Source of the DNA: Candidatus Omnitrophota bacterium
Lineage (GTDB): Bacteria > Omnitrophota > Omnitrophia > Omnitrophales > Aquincolibacteriaceae
Direction of reading: 5' to 3'
NCBI GenBank assembly: GCA_003140935.1
Contig: PLLJ01000019.1
Coordinates: forward strand, 18,816-57,188
DNA: 38,373 bases
Of the stretch, positions 24,868 to 33,476 are shown in pieces; within the stretch, counting starts at the first letter, position 1, and every line of letters starts with the position of its first letter. The translations under genes were made by a program, and so were the position numbers. A model generated the notes under the pieces. That model did not search any database. It was not told where the DNA came from and saw only the letters and a program-made list of their open reading frames with translations.

Positions 24868-26613
24868 CTAAGGCTTAAGGAACTTATACAGTCCGAATTC
24901 TTTCAGGTCCTTGACCATGTTCAGTAAATTTTGATGATTGTCGCAATGATCGCAATGCTCGTCGTAAAGCTTCACGCCGTTCAGACAACTGACGTGCGTA
25001 TTCTTCGATAAAAATTTCGCTTCAATGCGCTTTTGCCTGTAGTAATCGGACTGCCAGATATCCTTGAGACGTTTTTCTTTCAAATATCCCATGGTCCTCA
25101 AATGACAGCACATGCTGAGATCGCCGGGAGCGGGAATAAGACAAAACATCCATCCGATCAGACATCCCTCTTTCAAGAAAACGTCCTTGGACCAGGCCCC
25201 GGTCTCCTTGTCATAATTTTCGAACTGGAACTTGATGTTGCTGACGAAATCGATCCCGGCTTTTTTAAAGATCTCCTCGGCCTCCGGCAGATCCCGCTTC
25301 ATGGCGGCGAGCTGCTCCTCGTTCAGCTGCAAATGCTTGTTATTGTCGTCAATCCGGATCAGGTAAAAACGGGCGGCATCGGTCCCGATATAGGCATCGG
25401 TTTTCGCCATCGGAATAAGTTCGTGGTAATTCATGGTATGCAGGACATGCGTCATGATCAGGCGGGGGAATTGCTTGCCGGATTTTTTCTTAAGGTCCAT
25501 CAAGGTCTTCATGTTCTCAACGGTCCTCTGAAAGAGATCGCTTGGCTTGGATTCCAGGCAAACCTTGGAATAAGTTTCCGCCGAACCCGCCGGGAACGAA
25601 CAGTAGATCTCGCGCACTTCGTGTTCGATGATCTTCTCCGCGATCTCGCGCGTCAAAAGGGACCCGTTCGTGAAAAAAAGAGGTTTGACCCCCTTGAGCT
25701 GCACGTATTCGATCATTTTCATAAAGTCCGGGTGCAGGAGCGGCTCACCGTCCCCCTGGAGGATCATGCATTCCGTTTTTAGTTCTGCAGCGTCATCCAC
25801 GATCTCTTTGAATCTTTGAAGGTCCATTTTTCGGCCTAAAAATTCCGGCTGATGATGGATGAGCGGATTGTGAACAAAACAATGCGCGCATTTGATATTA
25901 CAACGGTGAAAAGGGTCCAGGACGATGACTTGAGGTCCGATGAACGCTTCTTCGAAAATAGTCCCGAGCATACGCGCCATGTCGATCTCCCGGCCGGGGT
26001 AAAGACGGGTATTCATCTCGACCGTCTCGAATATCTCGGGCAGTTCCTTGTCGTACAGTCTGATCTTGATGGCGGGATGGCTATTGTTGAGCTTCTCGAT
26101 AACGGCGGACAGCCCCTTCGCCAGATTCCCGATAGGGAAAATCTCGAATGGCTCCTTTAAAATATCAAAAGGCTCCGGATTGCCGCCCAAAAGCTCAGAG
26201 CAGAATTTGTATATCTGCCGAAGCCTGAAAAAATTATAACGTGACAGACCGATCTCAACGATCCCTTTTTTCTTGCCGCACTCCCGGATATAAGAGACCA
26301 CTGCATCAAAATCCTTTTTCCCGCTAATGCGTTCGTGTAGGAACGCGCGGTCCCCCAGAAGCACATGTTGCCTGTCGGAGACCGCGGGTATGTCGACCAT
26401 GCCTTCGATGCTCTTCACACCTTGCGCACTCTGGATAAAGTCATTCACTTTCGAAGCCGCACATGAAGAGTCCGACTTGAACAACCGCGCGATTTTCTTC
26501 AGAAAATCCCACTGAAATCTCACGGAAAGGAGGTTCATAAGCGTTTTTATCCTCATCAATTTATGGCGCCTTTTATGGTTTAATTTGAATTCAACGTGAC
26601 GCTTGCGGGACAT
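24868..26613 (-). CDS. Radical SAM/SPASM protein with a long N-terminal domain
   Basis: 581 aa as read from the ATG at 26613; ATGs at 26556 and 26538 are also possible, and none has a strong ribosome site. The first ~210 residues match nothing I know. The radical SAM motif CNIKCAHC lies at about residues 238-245, with DGEPLLHP later in the barrel. The C-terminus is Cys-rich (GCLIGWMFC, MCCHLRTMG, SCLNG, CDHC), a SPASM-type auxiliary cluster region. SPASM enzymes often modify peptides or do sugar and cofactor chemistry. The substrate is unknown. It lies between the glycosyltransferase and two further radical SAM genes. Confidence 0.85.
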   Translation of the reverse strand: MSRKRHVEFKLNHKRRHKLMRIKTLMNLLSVRFQWDFLKKIARLFKSDSSCAASKVNDFIQSAQGVKSIEGMVDIPAVSDRQHVLLGDRAFLHERISGKKDFDAVVSYIRECGKKKGIVEIGLSRYNFFRLRQIYKFCSELLGGNPEPFDILKEPFEIFPIGNLAKGLSAVIEKLNNSHPAIKIRLYDKELPEIFETVEMNTRLYPGREIDMARMLGTIFEEAFIGPQVIVLDPFHRCNIKCAHCFVHNPLIHHQPEFLGRKMDLQRFKEIVDDAAELKTECMILQGDGEPLLHPDFMKMIEYVQLKGVKPLFFTNGSLLTREIAEKIIEHEVREIYCSFPAGSAETYSKVCLESKPSDLFQRTVENMKTLMDLKKKSGKQFPRLIMTHVLHTMNYHELIPMAKTDAYIGTDAARFYLIRIDDNNKHLQLNEEQLAAMKRDLPEAEEIFKKAGIDFVSNIKFQFENYDKETGAWSKDVFLKEGCLIGWMFCLIPAPGDLSMCCHLRTMGYLKEKRLKDIWQSDYYRQKRIEAKFLSKNTHVSCLNGVKLYDEHCDHCDNHQNLLNMVKDLKEFGLYKFLKP

Positions 26614-26670
26614 AATAACCGCAAGAAGACGTTATGAAAAGTGGAGAAAATGGGAATTTAGTTAAAAGTC

Positions 26671-27648
26671 CTATTCTTTGTAACAATTAACCATGCCGGT
26701 ACAGTTGACCCGACAACGTCTTATCTTTTCCCGTATGTTCTCTGCTTTTTGCGACGTCCATATTTGCCCCACATTGCCCTCTTTTATATTACCTGCCGGT
26801 TCCATTTCGCAACAAAGGTATAGATCCCCCCGAGGATTCACGAGCATCATATCATCCCCCAGACTGCACGCGGTTTCTTTGACGAATTGCTCGGGGTCAG
26901 AAAAATATAATTTAAATTTTTCGAGCTGCCCGACCGGATTATCGATCCGGTGGCCCATTTTTTTTAACCGGATCAATTCATCGAGCACATAATGGACCCT
27001 GCGAGTGTCCTGCGGCCAAAGAAAACGGTGTTCTTCTTTCTTGTACCATGCGGCATCCGGCGGGATCATATTGGGTCGTGTAATGGCTATAAATGAAAGC
27101 GAAAGCTGTTTCCCTTGTGCCCAAGCCACAAGATCTAAGATGCCCTCCAGATTCGGACCCATGATAATGGTCTGTAATGTCAGATTTTGGAGTTTTCCTC
27201 TGTAGGCGCCAAAATACTCCAAGGCCTCCATGACCTTTTTATGCGCTCCTTTTGTGCCTCGTAAAAAATCATGAATGCTTTCATCTAAACTGTCCAAGGA
27301 CAAGGCCAAAAAACTGAGGCCCGAATCTGCGATCCTTTTGGCCACGGTTTTATCTATCAAATAGCCGTTCGAGACCATAGAAAATCTAAAACCCTGAGCC
27401 GCTATGAACTCGACCAGATCGAGCATGCCTTCCTTCATGAGGGTTTCGCCTCCGGAAATATTCATCTCGAAGGGTATGCCGGCAAATTCTTTGAGCGAAG
27501 AAACGAATTTGTATAAGTGGCGGAGTTCCAATTCGTCCGGATCTTTCTTGGACATCCAATAGTTACACATCCTGCATTTAAACATGCACCGATGCGACAC
27601 CTCGATGACGCAGAATTTTGGACGCTTGATATCTCTCGGCGTATTCAT
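26671..27648 (-). CDS. Radical SAM protein with SPASM-like C-terminus
   Basis: 325 aa. The cluster motif CMFKCRMC (C21, C25, C28) begins the barrel, followed by ISGGETLM and VSNGYLID. The C-terminal Cys set (ACSLGDDMM, YLCCEMEPAGN, CRVNCTG, NCYKE) fits an auxiliary 4Fe-4S domain. It is a clear paralogue of the radical SAM part of the next gene (shared LWPQDT, NPxxQLE). The start at 27648 is 1 nt after the stop of that gene. Likely redox or peptide/sugar-modifying chemistry; the substrate cannot be read. Confidence 0.88.
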   Translation of the reverse strand: MNTPRDIKRPKFCVIEVSHRCMFKCRMCNYWMSKKDPDELELRHLYKFVSSLKEFAGIPFEMNISGGETLMKEGMLDLVEFIAAQGFRFSMVSNGYLIDKTVAKRIADSGLSFLALSLDSLDESIHDFLRGTKGAHKKVMEALEYFGAYRGKLQNLTLQTIIMGPNLEGILDLVAWAQGKQLSLSFIAITRPNMIPPDAAWYKKEEHRFLWPQDTRRVHYVLDELIRLKKMGHRIDNPVGQLEKFKLYFSDPEQFVKETACSLGDDMMLVNPRGDLYLCCEMEPAGNIKEGNVGQIWTSQKAENIREKIRRCRVNCTGMVNCYKE

Positions 27649-27649
27649 C

Positions 27650-29458
27650 TTAAAGCCGCCGTTGTTGTCTCAGGCTTTGGTTGCACGATGCTATGCAATG
27701 CCTAACGCCTTCGATATTCGGTTTGATCGCTTGCGCCCGCTTGAAATTATCCACGGCTTTATCAAACTGCCTCAAACCCTCATAGCAGCATCCCAGGCCC
27801 ATGTAATAATTTTCATTGTTGGGATGGATCTTGAGCAACCAGTTAAACTCGCCTATGGACACATCAAACTGCTGCGATTTTTCATAGCAATACGCAAGTC
27901 CCTCATGAGCGCGATAATTGTCGGGATTAAGCGCCAAGACCTTTTTAAATTCACCCACAGCCTCTTCAAATCGTTCTTTGTGCTGATAGCATGACCCTAG
28001 ACCTTGGCGTGCCGGCTCGCTTTGGGGAAAAAGCTTGAGGGCGAGTTGAAATTCCGCGATGGCTTTGTCGACTTGGTTTTGTTCTAAATAGCAATAACCA
28101 AGACCCACGTGACCATACTGGTTTTGCGAATTTAGATCCAAACTTTTCTTAAATTCGTCCACGGCTTTATCAAGCTGTTTTGAATCCTTATAACAAAATC
28201 CAAGGCTGCTATGAATGTGCTCATTTTGGGGATTAGTTTCAAGGCCGCGTTTGAACTCACCGATGGCTTTATCGAGCTGTCCTTCATGCTGGTAACATAA
28301 GCCCAGACCATGACGGGCGTGTTCATTCCGAGGATCTGACTGAAGGATCTTATTGAATTCCTCAGAGGCTTTGCCAAATTCTTTCTGTTCGAGAAATCGA
28401 AACCCGGCGACATGCACCTGCTGATTTTCTTGAAGAGGATCTTTTTTCTCATATTGATCATCCGGAGGAAAAGCGCAGATAAAATTGATAACGCAGCATC
28501 GCTTGCCCGGGCCGCGAATACCGACCTTCCGCCTTATCTCGTTCGCCTTATCAGAAAACCAGAGCTGCTTGAGATCATCCGTTCTTACATTGCCAAGAAC
28601 ATCGCCGCTGAGATAGATGTTGCCGCTTTCATCAAGGTCGATAATGTAATCGTGGATCTGGTATTCTGTATCCCTCATGAACTTGTCGGGATCCACATGA
28701 TACTCTTTAAACGCTTCCAGTTGCGAAATGGGATTCCAGATCTTGTATCCGGACCGCCTCAATTTTATAAGTTGGTCTATGAGTCTGTGGACCTTGGCTG
28801 TATCCTGCGGCCAGAGATCTTTGTAGGTCTGGCTTTTGAACCAAAGATGCCTCGGCTGGACCAGTCCTGTTTCAAGCAATGCCAAAAATGATATGTTCTG
28901 GATCGCCTTATTTTTGTTCACCCACTCCGTAAGCTCCAATATCTCGTCCAAATTCTTTTCCATGATTATGGTCAAGATGGTCAGGCTCAAATTGGGACCG
29001 CAGTATTTCTCCAGATACTCGATGGCCTTCATGGCCTTAGAAAAAACATCGTCTTTGCCTCTTAAGTAATTGTGCGTATGAGGATTCAGACTTTCCAGGG
29101 ATATGGCTAATACGTTAAGGCCGGAATCCGCGATCCTTTTTGCCATATCTTCATCGATCAGATAAGCATTCGTGGAAATGATGGACTTGAACCCTTTTTG
29201 AGATATAAAACTGCACAGATCCAAACACCAATCTTTCCACAAGGGCTCTCCGCCCATCACATTGATCTCAAGAGGCTCTTTAACGAATTCGGACAGGGAT
29301 TGTACGAATTTTTTAGCCTCGTCAAAGGTAAGCTCATTCGATTGCGGCCCGCATTGCCAGGATTTGCACATTTTGCATTTGAGAAGGCATCGATTGGTGA
29401 TGACGATGTCACAAAAACGAGGATTGCCTGTCTGCGAAAGATTTTCTTCATCGCTCAT
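27650..29458 (-). CDS. Radical SAM protein fused to about eight TPRs
   Basis: 602 aa. The motif CLLKCKMC (C24, C28, C31) starts a radical SAM barrel with VMGGEPLW and ISTNAYLID. The SPASM-like region keeps late Cys residues (RCCVINFIC) but lacks those seen in the neighbour: the ACSLGD position reads EYQIHD and YLCCE reads YLSGD. From about residue 345 there are seven full TPRs and a partial eighth, with the pattern GLGxCYxxxxxxDKAxxEF. An AAGGAGC site precedes the ATG at 29458. I infer a paralogue that lost an auxiliary cluster site and gained a scaffold. Function unknown. Confidence 0.88.
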   Translation of the reverse strand: MSDEENLSQTGNPRFCDIVITNRCLLKCKMCKSWQCGPQSNELTFDEAKKFVQSLSEFVKEPLEINVMGGEPLWKDWCLDLCSFISQKGFKSIISTNAYLIDEDMAKRIADSGLNVLAISLESLNPHTHNYLRGKDDVFSKAMKAIEYLEKYCGPNLSLTILTIIMEKNLDEILELTEWVNKNKAIQNISFLALLETGLVQPRHLWFKSQTYKDLWPQDTAKVHRLIDQLIKLRRSGYKIWNPISQLEAFKEYHVDPDKFMRDTEYQIHDYIIDLDESGNIYLSGDVLGNVRTDDLKQLWFSDKANEIRRKVGIRGPGKRCCVINFICAFPPDDQYEKKDPLQENQQVHVAGFRFLEQKEFGKASEEFNKILQSDPRNEHARHGLGLCYQHEGQLDKAIGEFKRGLETNPQNEHIHSSLGFCYKDSKQLDKAVDEFKKSLDLNSQNQYGHVGLGYCYLEQNQVDKAIAEFQLALKLFPQSEPARQGLGSCYQHKERFEEAVGEFKKVLALNPDNYRAHEGLAYCYEKSQQFDVSIGEFNWLLKIHPNNENYYMGLGCCYEGLRQFDKAVDNFKRAQAIKPNIEGVRHCIASCNQSLRQQRRL

Positions 29459-29505
29459 AAAGTCGCTCCTTTTTGTTTCCGGCGTTCCTCTTGCCTTCCG
29501 AGAGC

Positions 29506-31149
29506 CTATTTCCCGAAAATCTCTTTCGATATAACATCGGCAATATTTTCGGCCAAAAGCCAGTTGCCTTTTTCCGTGCAGTGACCAAAGTCGCCGCCGA
29601 ACATATCCCGAAAATATTTGTTATAGCCTTCTTTTTTGACGGCGTCTTTGAATATTTTCTCGTTGTCCACAAAGATCACGTTTTCCTGTTGGAATATATT
29701 CCTTAAGGGCCGTATGCTGCGCATGGGATATTGCACGCATACCAACTTCACTCTTCTTTGATCCAGGATTTGTTTAAGCTTGCGGTAATTTTCGATCGTG
29801 GCAGAATTATAGCATTTTCCGCTTAGATTATTGAGTTTATCCGCATACTCTTTGGAGAGTTTCTCCTTACCCATTTCACCGTATATGGTCGCTAGTCCTC
29901 CATACGCAAGCATGTTTTGAGGGTTAAGCTCCAAGGCTTTCTTGAGAGCTTGCTCTGCCTCCGTGAACCTTTTTTGGGTCTTGTAAACCTGACCTAGCCC
30001 TACATAGGCGGGGTCATATTTAGGATTGAGCTCCACGGCCTTATTAAGTATTTGCTCTGCTTCGGTGAATTTCTCCTGATCCCTGTAAACCCAACTTAAT
30101 ACTACATACACGGCATCATCTTTAGGATTGAGTCTCAGAGCCTCATGAAGCGCTTGTTCTGATTCGGCATATCTCTTTTGATAGTTATAAAGCCGGCCTA
30201 ATTCCGCATATGGTGAATCATTTCGTGGATTAAGTTCTATGGCTTTTTTAAGCAGGGTTTCCGATTCGACATATTTTCCTTGATCTTTATAAAGCCCGCC
30301 CAGTCCCGTATACGCCGCATCACTTTTAGGGTTGAGTTCGATAGCCTTCCTGAACGCAGATTCTTCTTCGGAGTTTTTTGCTTGATCCTTATAAATATGT
30401 CCCAATCCCGTGTAAGCTGCATCATTTTTAGGGTCAAGGTCGATAGCCTTCTTGAAGGCCTGTTCCGCCTCGACAAGTTCTCCTTTCGAGTAGTGCCGCC
30501 AGCCTGATCGCACCCAGTTAAAATTGTTTTCAGGCCCGGACTTTACGGTCTGCTCAAGAGGTTGCTTCACTTCATGGGGTTTATCAGGGGCAGGATAAGA
30601 GGTTTTTAATACCTGCATCGGTTTATTTAAAGAGTAAATATCTTTCTTTCCCAGTTTTTTAAAGGCCTGCATGAAAAGGAGCCGTCCGAACCTATAAACA
30701 CGGCAATGCCTGAATATCCAGGTATCGGACTCGGGTATATCCTGATAATACATGGTCTTCCTATCGTTGCCACCCATCATGGTGACTACGATATCAGGCT
30801 GATATTTGTCAAGATCAGCCTCTAATCGCAAACGTATGGCCAAACTATTGGTGCCTGTGAGGCCCTTATCGATCACACTGATCTTCACGCCAAGGTTACG
30901 CTGATTCAGGATCTCTTCCAGGTAAGGCGGATACTGGCCTTGCGTGGTTGATTCTCCAAGACACATAATGCGAAATTCTCCGTTTTGTTGTATAGACCGA
31001 AGGTTTCTGTGTTCCTGCGCGGAAAGCATGATAAACCCGCCTACACGCAAACCTATTTCAAGGGTCACCAAAACCAAGAACAATCCGAGAAAAAAGAGAA
31101 GAATCTTTTTCCACAGGAAAGTTTCCTTATCAGCATCTCTATGATTCAT
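29506..31149 (-). CDS. SGNH hydrolase with TPRs inserted in the catalytic domain
   Basis: 547 aa. An N-terminal hydrophobic anchor (about 14-38) resembles that of the SGNH gene at 17842. Block I CLGESTTQG and block III MMGGNDR occur before residue ~135; block V DFGHCTEKGN lies near residue 525. Between them, about residues 210-445, are six or seven TPRs of the form YTGLGxxYKDQ...AIELNP. The SGNH fold is therefore split in sequence by a TPR module, which presumably loops out. The catalytic Asn and Asp of block III are intact here, unlike the shorter paralogue. It probably sits periplasmically and acts on glycan or acyl esters. Confidence 0.87.
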   Translation of the reverse strand: MNHRDADKETFLWKKILLFFLGLFLVLVTLEIGLRVGGFIMLSAQEHRNLRSIQQNGEFRIMCLGESTTQGQYPPYLEEILNQRNLGVKISVIDKGLTGTNSLAIRLRLEADLDKYQPDIVVTMMGGNDRKTMYYQDIPESDTWIFRHCRVYRFGRLLFMQAFKKLGKKDIYSLNKPMQVLKTSYPAPDKPHEVKQPLEQTVKSGPENNFNWVRSGWRHYSKGELVEAEQAFKKAIDLDPKNDAAYTGLGHIYKDQAKNSEEESAFRKAIELNPKSDAAYTGLGGLYKDQGKYVESETLLKKAIELNPRNDSPYAELGRLYNYQKRYAESEQALHEALRLNPKDDAVYVVLSWVYRDQEKFTEAEQILNKAVELNPKYDPAYVGLGQVYKTQKRFTEAEQALKKALELNPQNMLAYGGLATIYGEMGKEKLSKEYADKLNNLSGKCYNSATIENYRKLKQILDQRRVKLVCVQYPMRSIRPLRNIFQQENVIFVDNEKIFKDAVKKEGYNKYFRDMFGGDFGHCTEKGNWLLAENIADVISKEIFGK

Positions 31150-31187
31150 ATGGCTCTTTATATTTACAAGGCGATATTCTGCTCGCC

Positions 31188-31232
31188 TTTAGTTAAGAAC
31201 TAAAAAGCCCGGGATCTGAACTCCCGGCTTTT
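31188..31232 (-). terminator. Terminator-like hairpins, first of a tandem pair
   Basis: A 7-bp stem (TTTAGTT/AACTAAA, 31188-31204) sits next to a long GC-rich stem with one bulge (31202-31232), which on the minus strand ends in CTTTTTAG. The structure works as a terminator in both directions. It lies between the stop of the GT-C-like gene and the start of the SGNH-TPR gene, so it should end the upstream transcript. Confidence 0.6.
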
Positions 31233-31260
31233 CGATGGGCGCCCTTTAGTTCCCGAACTG

Positions 31261-31277
31261 AAAAGCCCGAGGGCTTT
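31261..31277 (-). terminator. Second terminator-like hairpin
   Basis: AAAGCC/GGCTTT stem with a 4-nt loop, ending on the minus strand in CTTTTC, 18 nt after the GT-C-like gene stop. The segment CTTTAGTT..AACT.AAAAGCCCG recurs at both hairpins, so the pair looks like a local duplication. Confidence 0.5.
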
Positions 31278-31294
31278 CCGGCCGGGATCATAAA

Positions 31295-33157
31295 TTAATC
31301 GCCATAGCCGTTACTGCTTAGCAATGATTCGAAGCGCCTTTCTTGATAGCCCAAATAGGCGCATGCTATATCGCGCTTCGAATCCCACTCCGCAATGAAG
31401 TTCAGCCCTGTGCCTTCCAGGTTTTGCGCAGCGAAGTTCTCTCCTAGGCCTTGATAAAAATATCCCTTGTATGCTTCATCCACATAATCTCCTATGCGTT
31501 TATCCACACCCGGAAAGTCATAACCCTGTCCAAAACCTTCCCAAAAATATTTTTGCGTCTCTTCGTCTTTTTCATGAATGCCCTGGAGTACAAATAAATA
31601 GGGTTCCATCTTAATATTCAATCCATCAATGTTCGCTTTATGGTACAAGTGAAGAGCCATCTGATGGGCTATCCCCCGCCCCAGACCTTTGAAACAGTGG
31701 AATCTGTCTTCTCGTCCAAAAGAAAATCTCGTGAGAAATCCTTCCACCCTAGCGACCATCGCTTTATCTGCATGAGAGTGAGCTATACCCCATCCAACTC
31801 CTTGTAGAAAAAATTTCCTTTTGGAAAAATCGATATTTTTTATCTGCTTTACAACTTTAGCGTAATGGAAATTTGAAGCACCTATTTTTTCTCCTAACAT
31901 CCGGTAAGAATAACCTTTATAAATGAACCCTTGGCCGATCTTTTTAAACGAAATTAACGCGATATTTTCATAAAGACCCGCTAATAAAATAGCGCCCAAT
32001 ACCGCTAAGAACAACCCCTTGATGAGCCATTGTTTTGCATGCATGAACTTCTGGAATCCCAACGCAACGATCGCGAAAATGAACGGATAAAGCGGCACAA
32101 GATAGCCTGAATTCTGCCACCCTGGCCATACCGTATATGAACTTAAGATATAGCCCAGAAAGAAAACTAAGGGGGAAAACAGAATGATGCTTTCGCCGGA
32201 TACGGGTTTTTCTTCCCCGGCCCTCAAAGGAATTATCAGCTTAAGGAGAGCATAGCGATTCGCCCACAAGAGATATAAGAAACACACGGAGAAGAGAGCG
32301 TAATATAAATACCCTGAATATGCCGGCAAGTGCCCGAAATCAAATAAGCGGAGCAGATCTTTGGCGAGAAAATCTTTTGCCTTAAAAACAATATGAGCAA
32401 AAGACATTTCTTTCAAATTAACAGCTTGATTAAAAAAAGCAGCGAATTTAATTTGGCCATTTTCAAGATTGACTCCGGACTCGAAATAAATTCTTGGGCT
32501 AAATCCTATCAAGGCAAATATCATGAATAGATAAAATTTGAGATTGAATATGAATTCCTTGTCAAAAGCAAACCAGAATATAAACAAAGTGAGTATGGTT
32601 ATGCTGCAAAGATAAGAATAAAAAAGACCGAAACCGGAAATTAAGCCTAGCAGTATGAAATAAATATTTTTCTTTTTACTATCAATAAAAATAAGACCGG
32701 CAATAAATAGGATCGCCGCCATAAAGAGGCTTGACTCCGGATGCGAGCCGATAGAAAGAACTGAGCATTTTGTATAGATGGTAGGAGAAAAGATAAATAA
32801 CAAGCTTGCAAGTATTGCTACCGATCGATTAAAGAACCTTTTTAATAACAGATACCATAATACCAGCACGCCCAGCGAAAATAAAATCGGTACTATTTTT
32901 GCCGCGGCTCCCGAGGGACCTAACAGCAGAAAAAAAGGGACCATGAGTATGCCATTTACTACGGAGCCAAAATTATGATCATCCGGGCATAAGTTTTGAA
33001 ACGGCAGAGAGGGCCCCTGGATCAACTCCATGGCAATGGTGCCAGGATAAAATTCATTGGCATCATAAATGGCGTCCCTTTGCGAAGAGACCAAAAGCAG
33101 TCTCAATGAAACAAAGATGACTATAAGGGCTGTTAATATAATTTTATCGTTTTTCAT
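31295..33157 (-). CDS. GT39/ArnT-like polytopic membrane protein with repetitive C-terminal domain
   Basis: 620 aa from the ATG at 33157 (a TTG six codons upstream is less likely). About ten to eleven hydrophobic helices fill residues 5-430. The first periplasmic loop has DANEFYPGTIAMEL, a place where GT-C enzymes keep an acidic catalytic residue, followed by a luminal-type segment PDDHNFGS. Such proteins move a sugar from a polyprenyl phosphate to a lipid or protein. From about residue 445 a soluble tail holds four or five copies of a glycine motif: LQGVGWGIA, FKGLGRGIA, WEGFGQGYD, YQGLGENFA. I do not recognise this tail. No ribosome site is strong. Confidence 0.75.
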   Translation of the reverse strand: MKNDKIILTALIVIFVSLRLLLVSSQRDAIYDANEFYPGTIAMELIQGPSLPFQNLCPDDHNFGSVVNGILMVPFFLLLGPSGAAAKIVPILFSLGVLVLWYLLLKRFFNRSVAILASLLFIFSPTIYTKCSVLSIGSHPESSLFMAAILFIAGLIFIDSKKKNIYFILLGLISGFGLFYSYLCSITILTLFIFWFAFDKEFIFNLKFYLFMIFALIGFSPRIYFESGVNLENGQIKFAAFFNQAVNLKEMSFAHIVFKAKDFLAKDLLRLFDFGHLPAYSGYLYYALFSVCFLYLLWANRYALLKLIIPLRAGEEKPVSGESIILFSPLVFFLGYILSSYTVWPGWQNSGYLVPLYPFIFAIVALGFQKFMHAKQWLIKGLFLAVLGAILLAGLYENIALISFKKIGQGFIYKGYSYRMLGEKIGASNFHYAKVVKQIKNIDFSKRKFFLQGVGWGIAHSHADKAMVARVEGFLTRFSFGREDRFHCFKGLGRGIAHQMALHLYHKANIDGLNIKMEPYLFVLQGIHEKDEETQKYFWEGFGQGYDFPGVDKRIGDYVDEAYKGYFYQGLGENFAAQNLEGTGLNFIAEWDSKRDIACAYLGYQERRFESLLSSNGYGD

Positions 33158-33476
33158 CTTTTGATAATAAATCAAACCAGTTCGTCCGGAATAATTTCCC
33201 CATTTTTTTATCGTTTGGTGCCGGCATAGAAATATGAACTTCCTGGACCCGACAACTCATTGTTTTCTATCTGTAACAATCGACCTTTAATCTTTTCGAT
33301 CGGCTTGTAAAAATAACTGGGCAATCATCCGATTATTACTGCCACATCAGACGGTTGCTCACCAAGACTTGTCTCTCATTGCAGCTGTATGGCTTGGGGT
33401 ATGAGTACCGGCAAGGCCTTAATGCATTTCAGCTATTTTTTTATGATGAGCATGTAACTCATAATCACTCGCGCCC
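33158..33476. other. 319-bp intergenic region, mostly featureless
   Basis: It separates the TPR-radical SAM gene from the GT-C-like gene. I see no terminator with a T tract and no good promoter. It contains several short minus-strand reading fragments that look like possible gene remains, the best being 33208-33324. Confidence 0.5.
33208..33324 (-). CDS. Possible 38-aa ORF or gene remnant
   Basis: Reading from TTG at 33324 to TAA at 33208 gives 38 residues with protein-like composition (SYFYKPIEKIKGRLL early, SGPGSSYFYAGTKR late). The ribosome site is weak and the start is TTG. A second fragment in another frame just upstream (ending SDVAVIIG) suggests the remains of a decayed gene rather than a functional small one. 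No family recognised. Confidence 0.2.
   Translation of the reverse strand: MPSYFYKPIEKIKGRLLQIENNELSGPGSSYFYAGTKR

Noticed and set aside
25033..25782. 249-codon open frame on the plus strand
   Set aside because: Antisense of the radical SAM/SPASM gene, with no recognisable motif.
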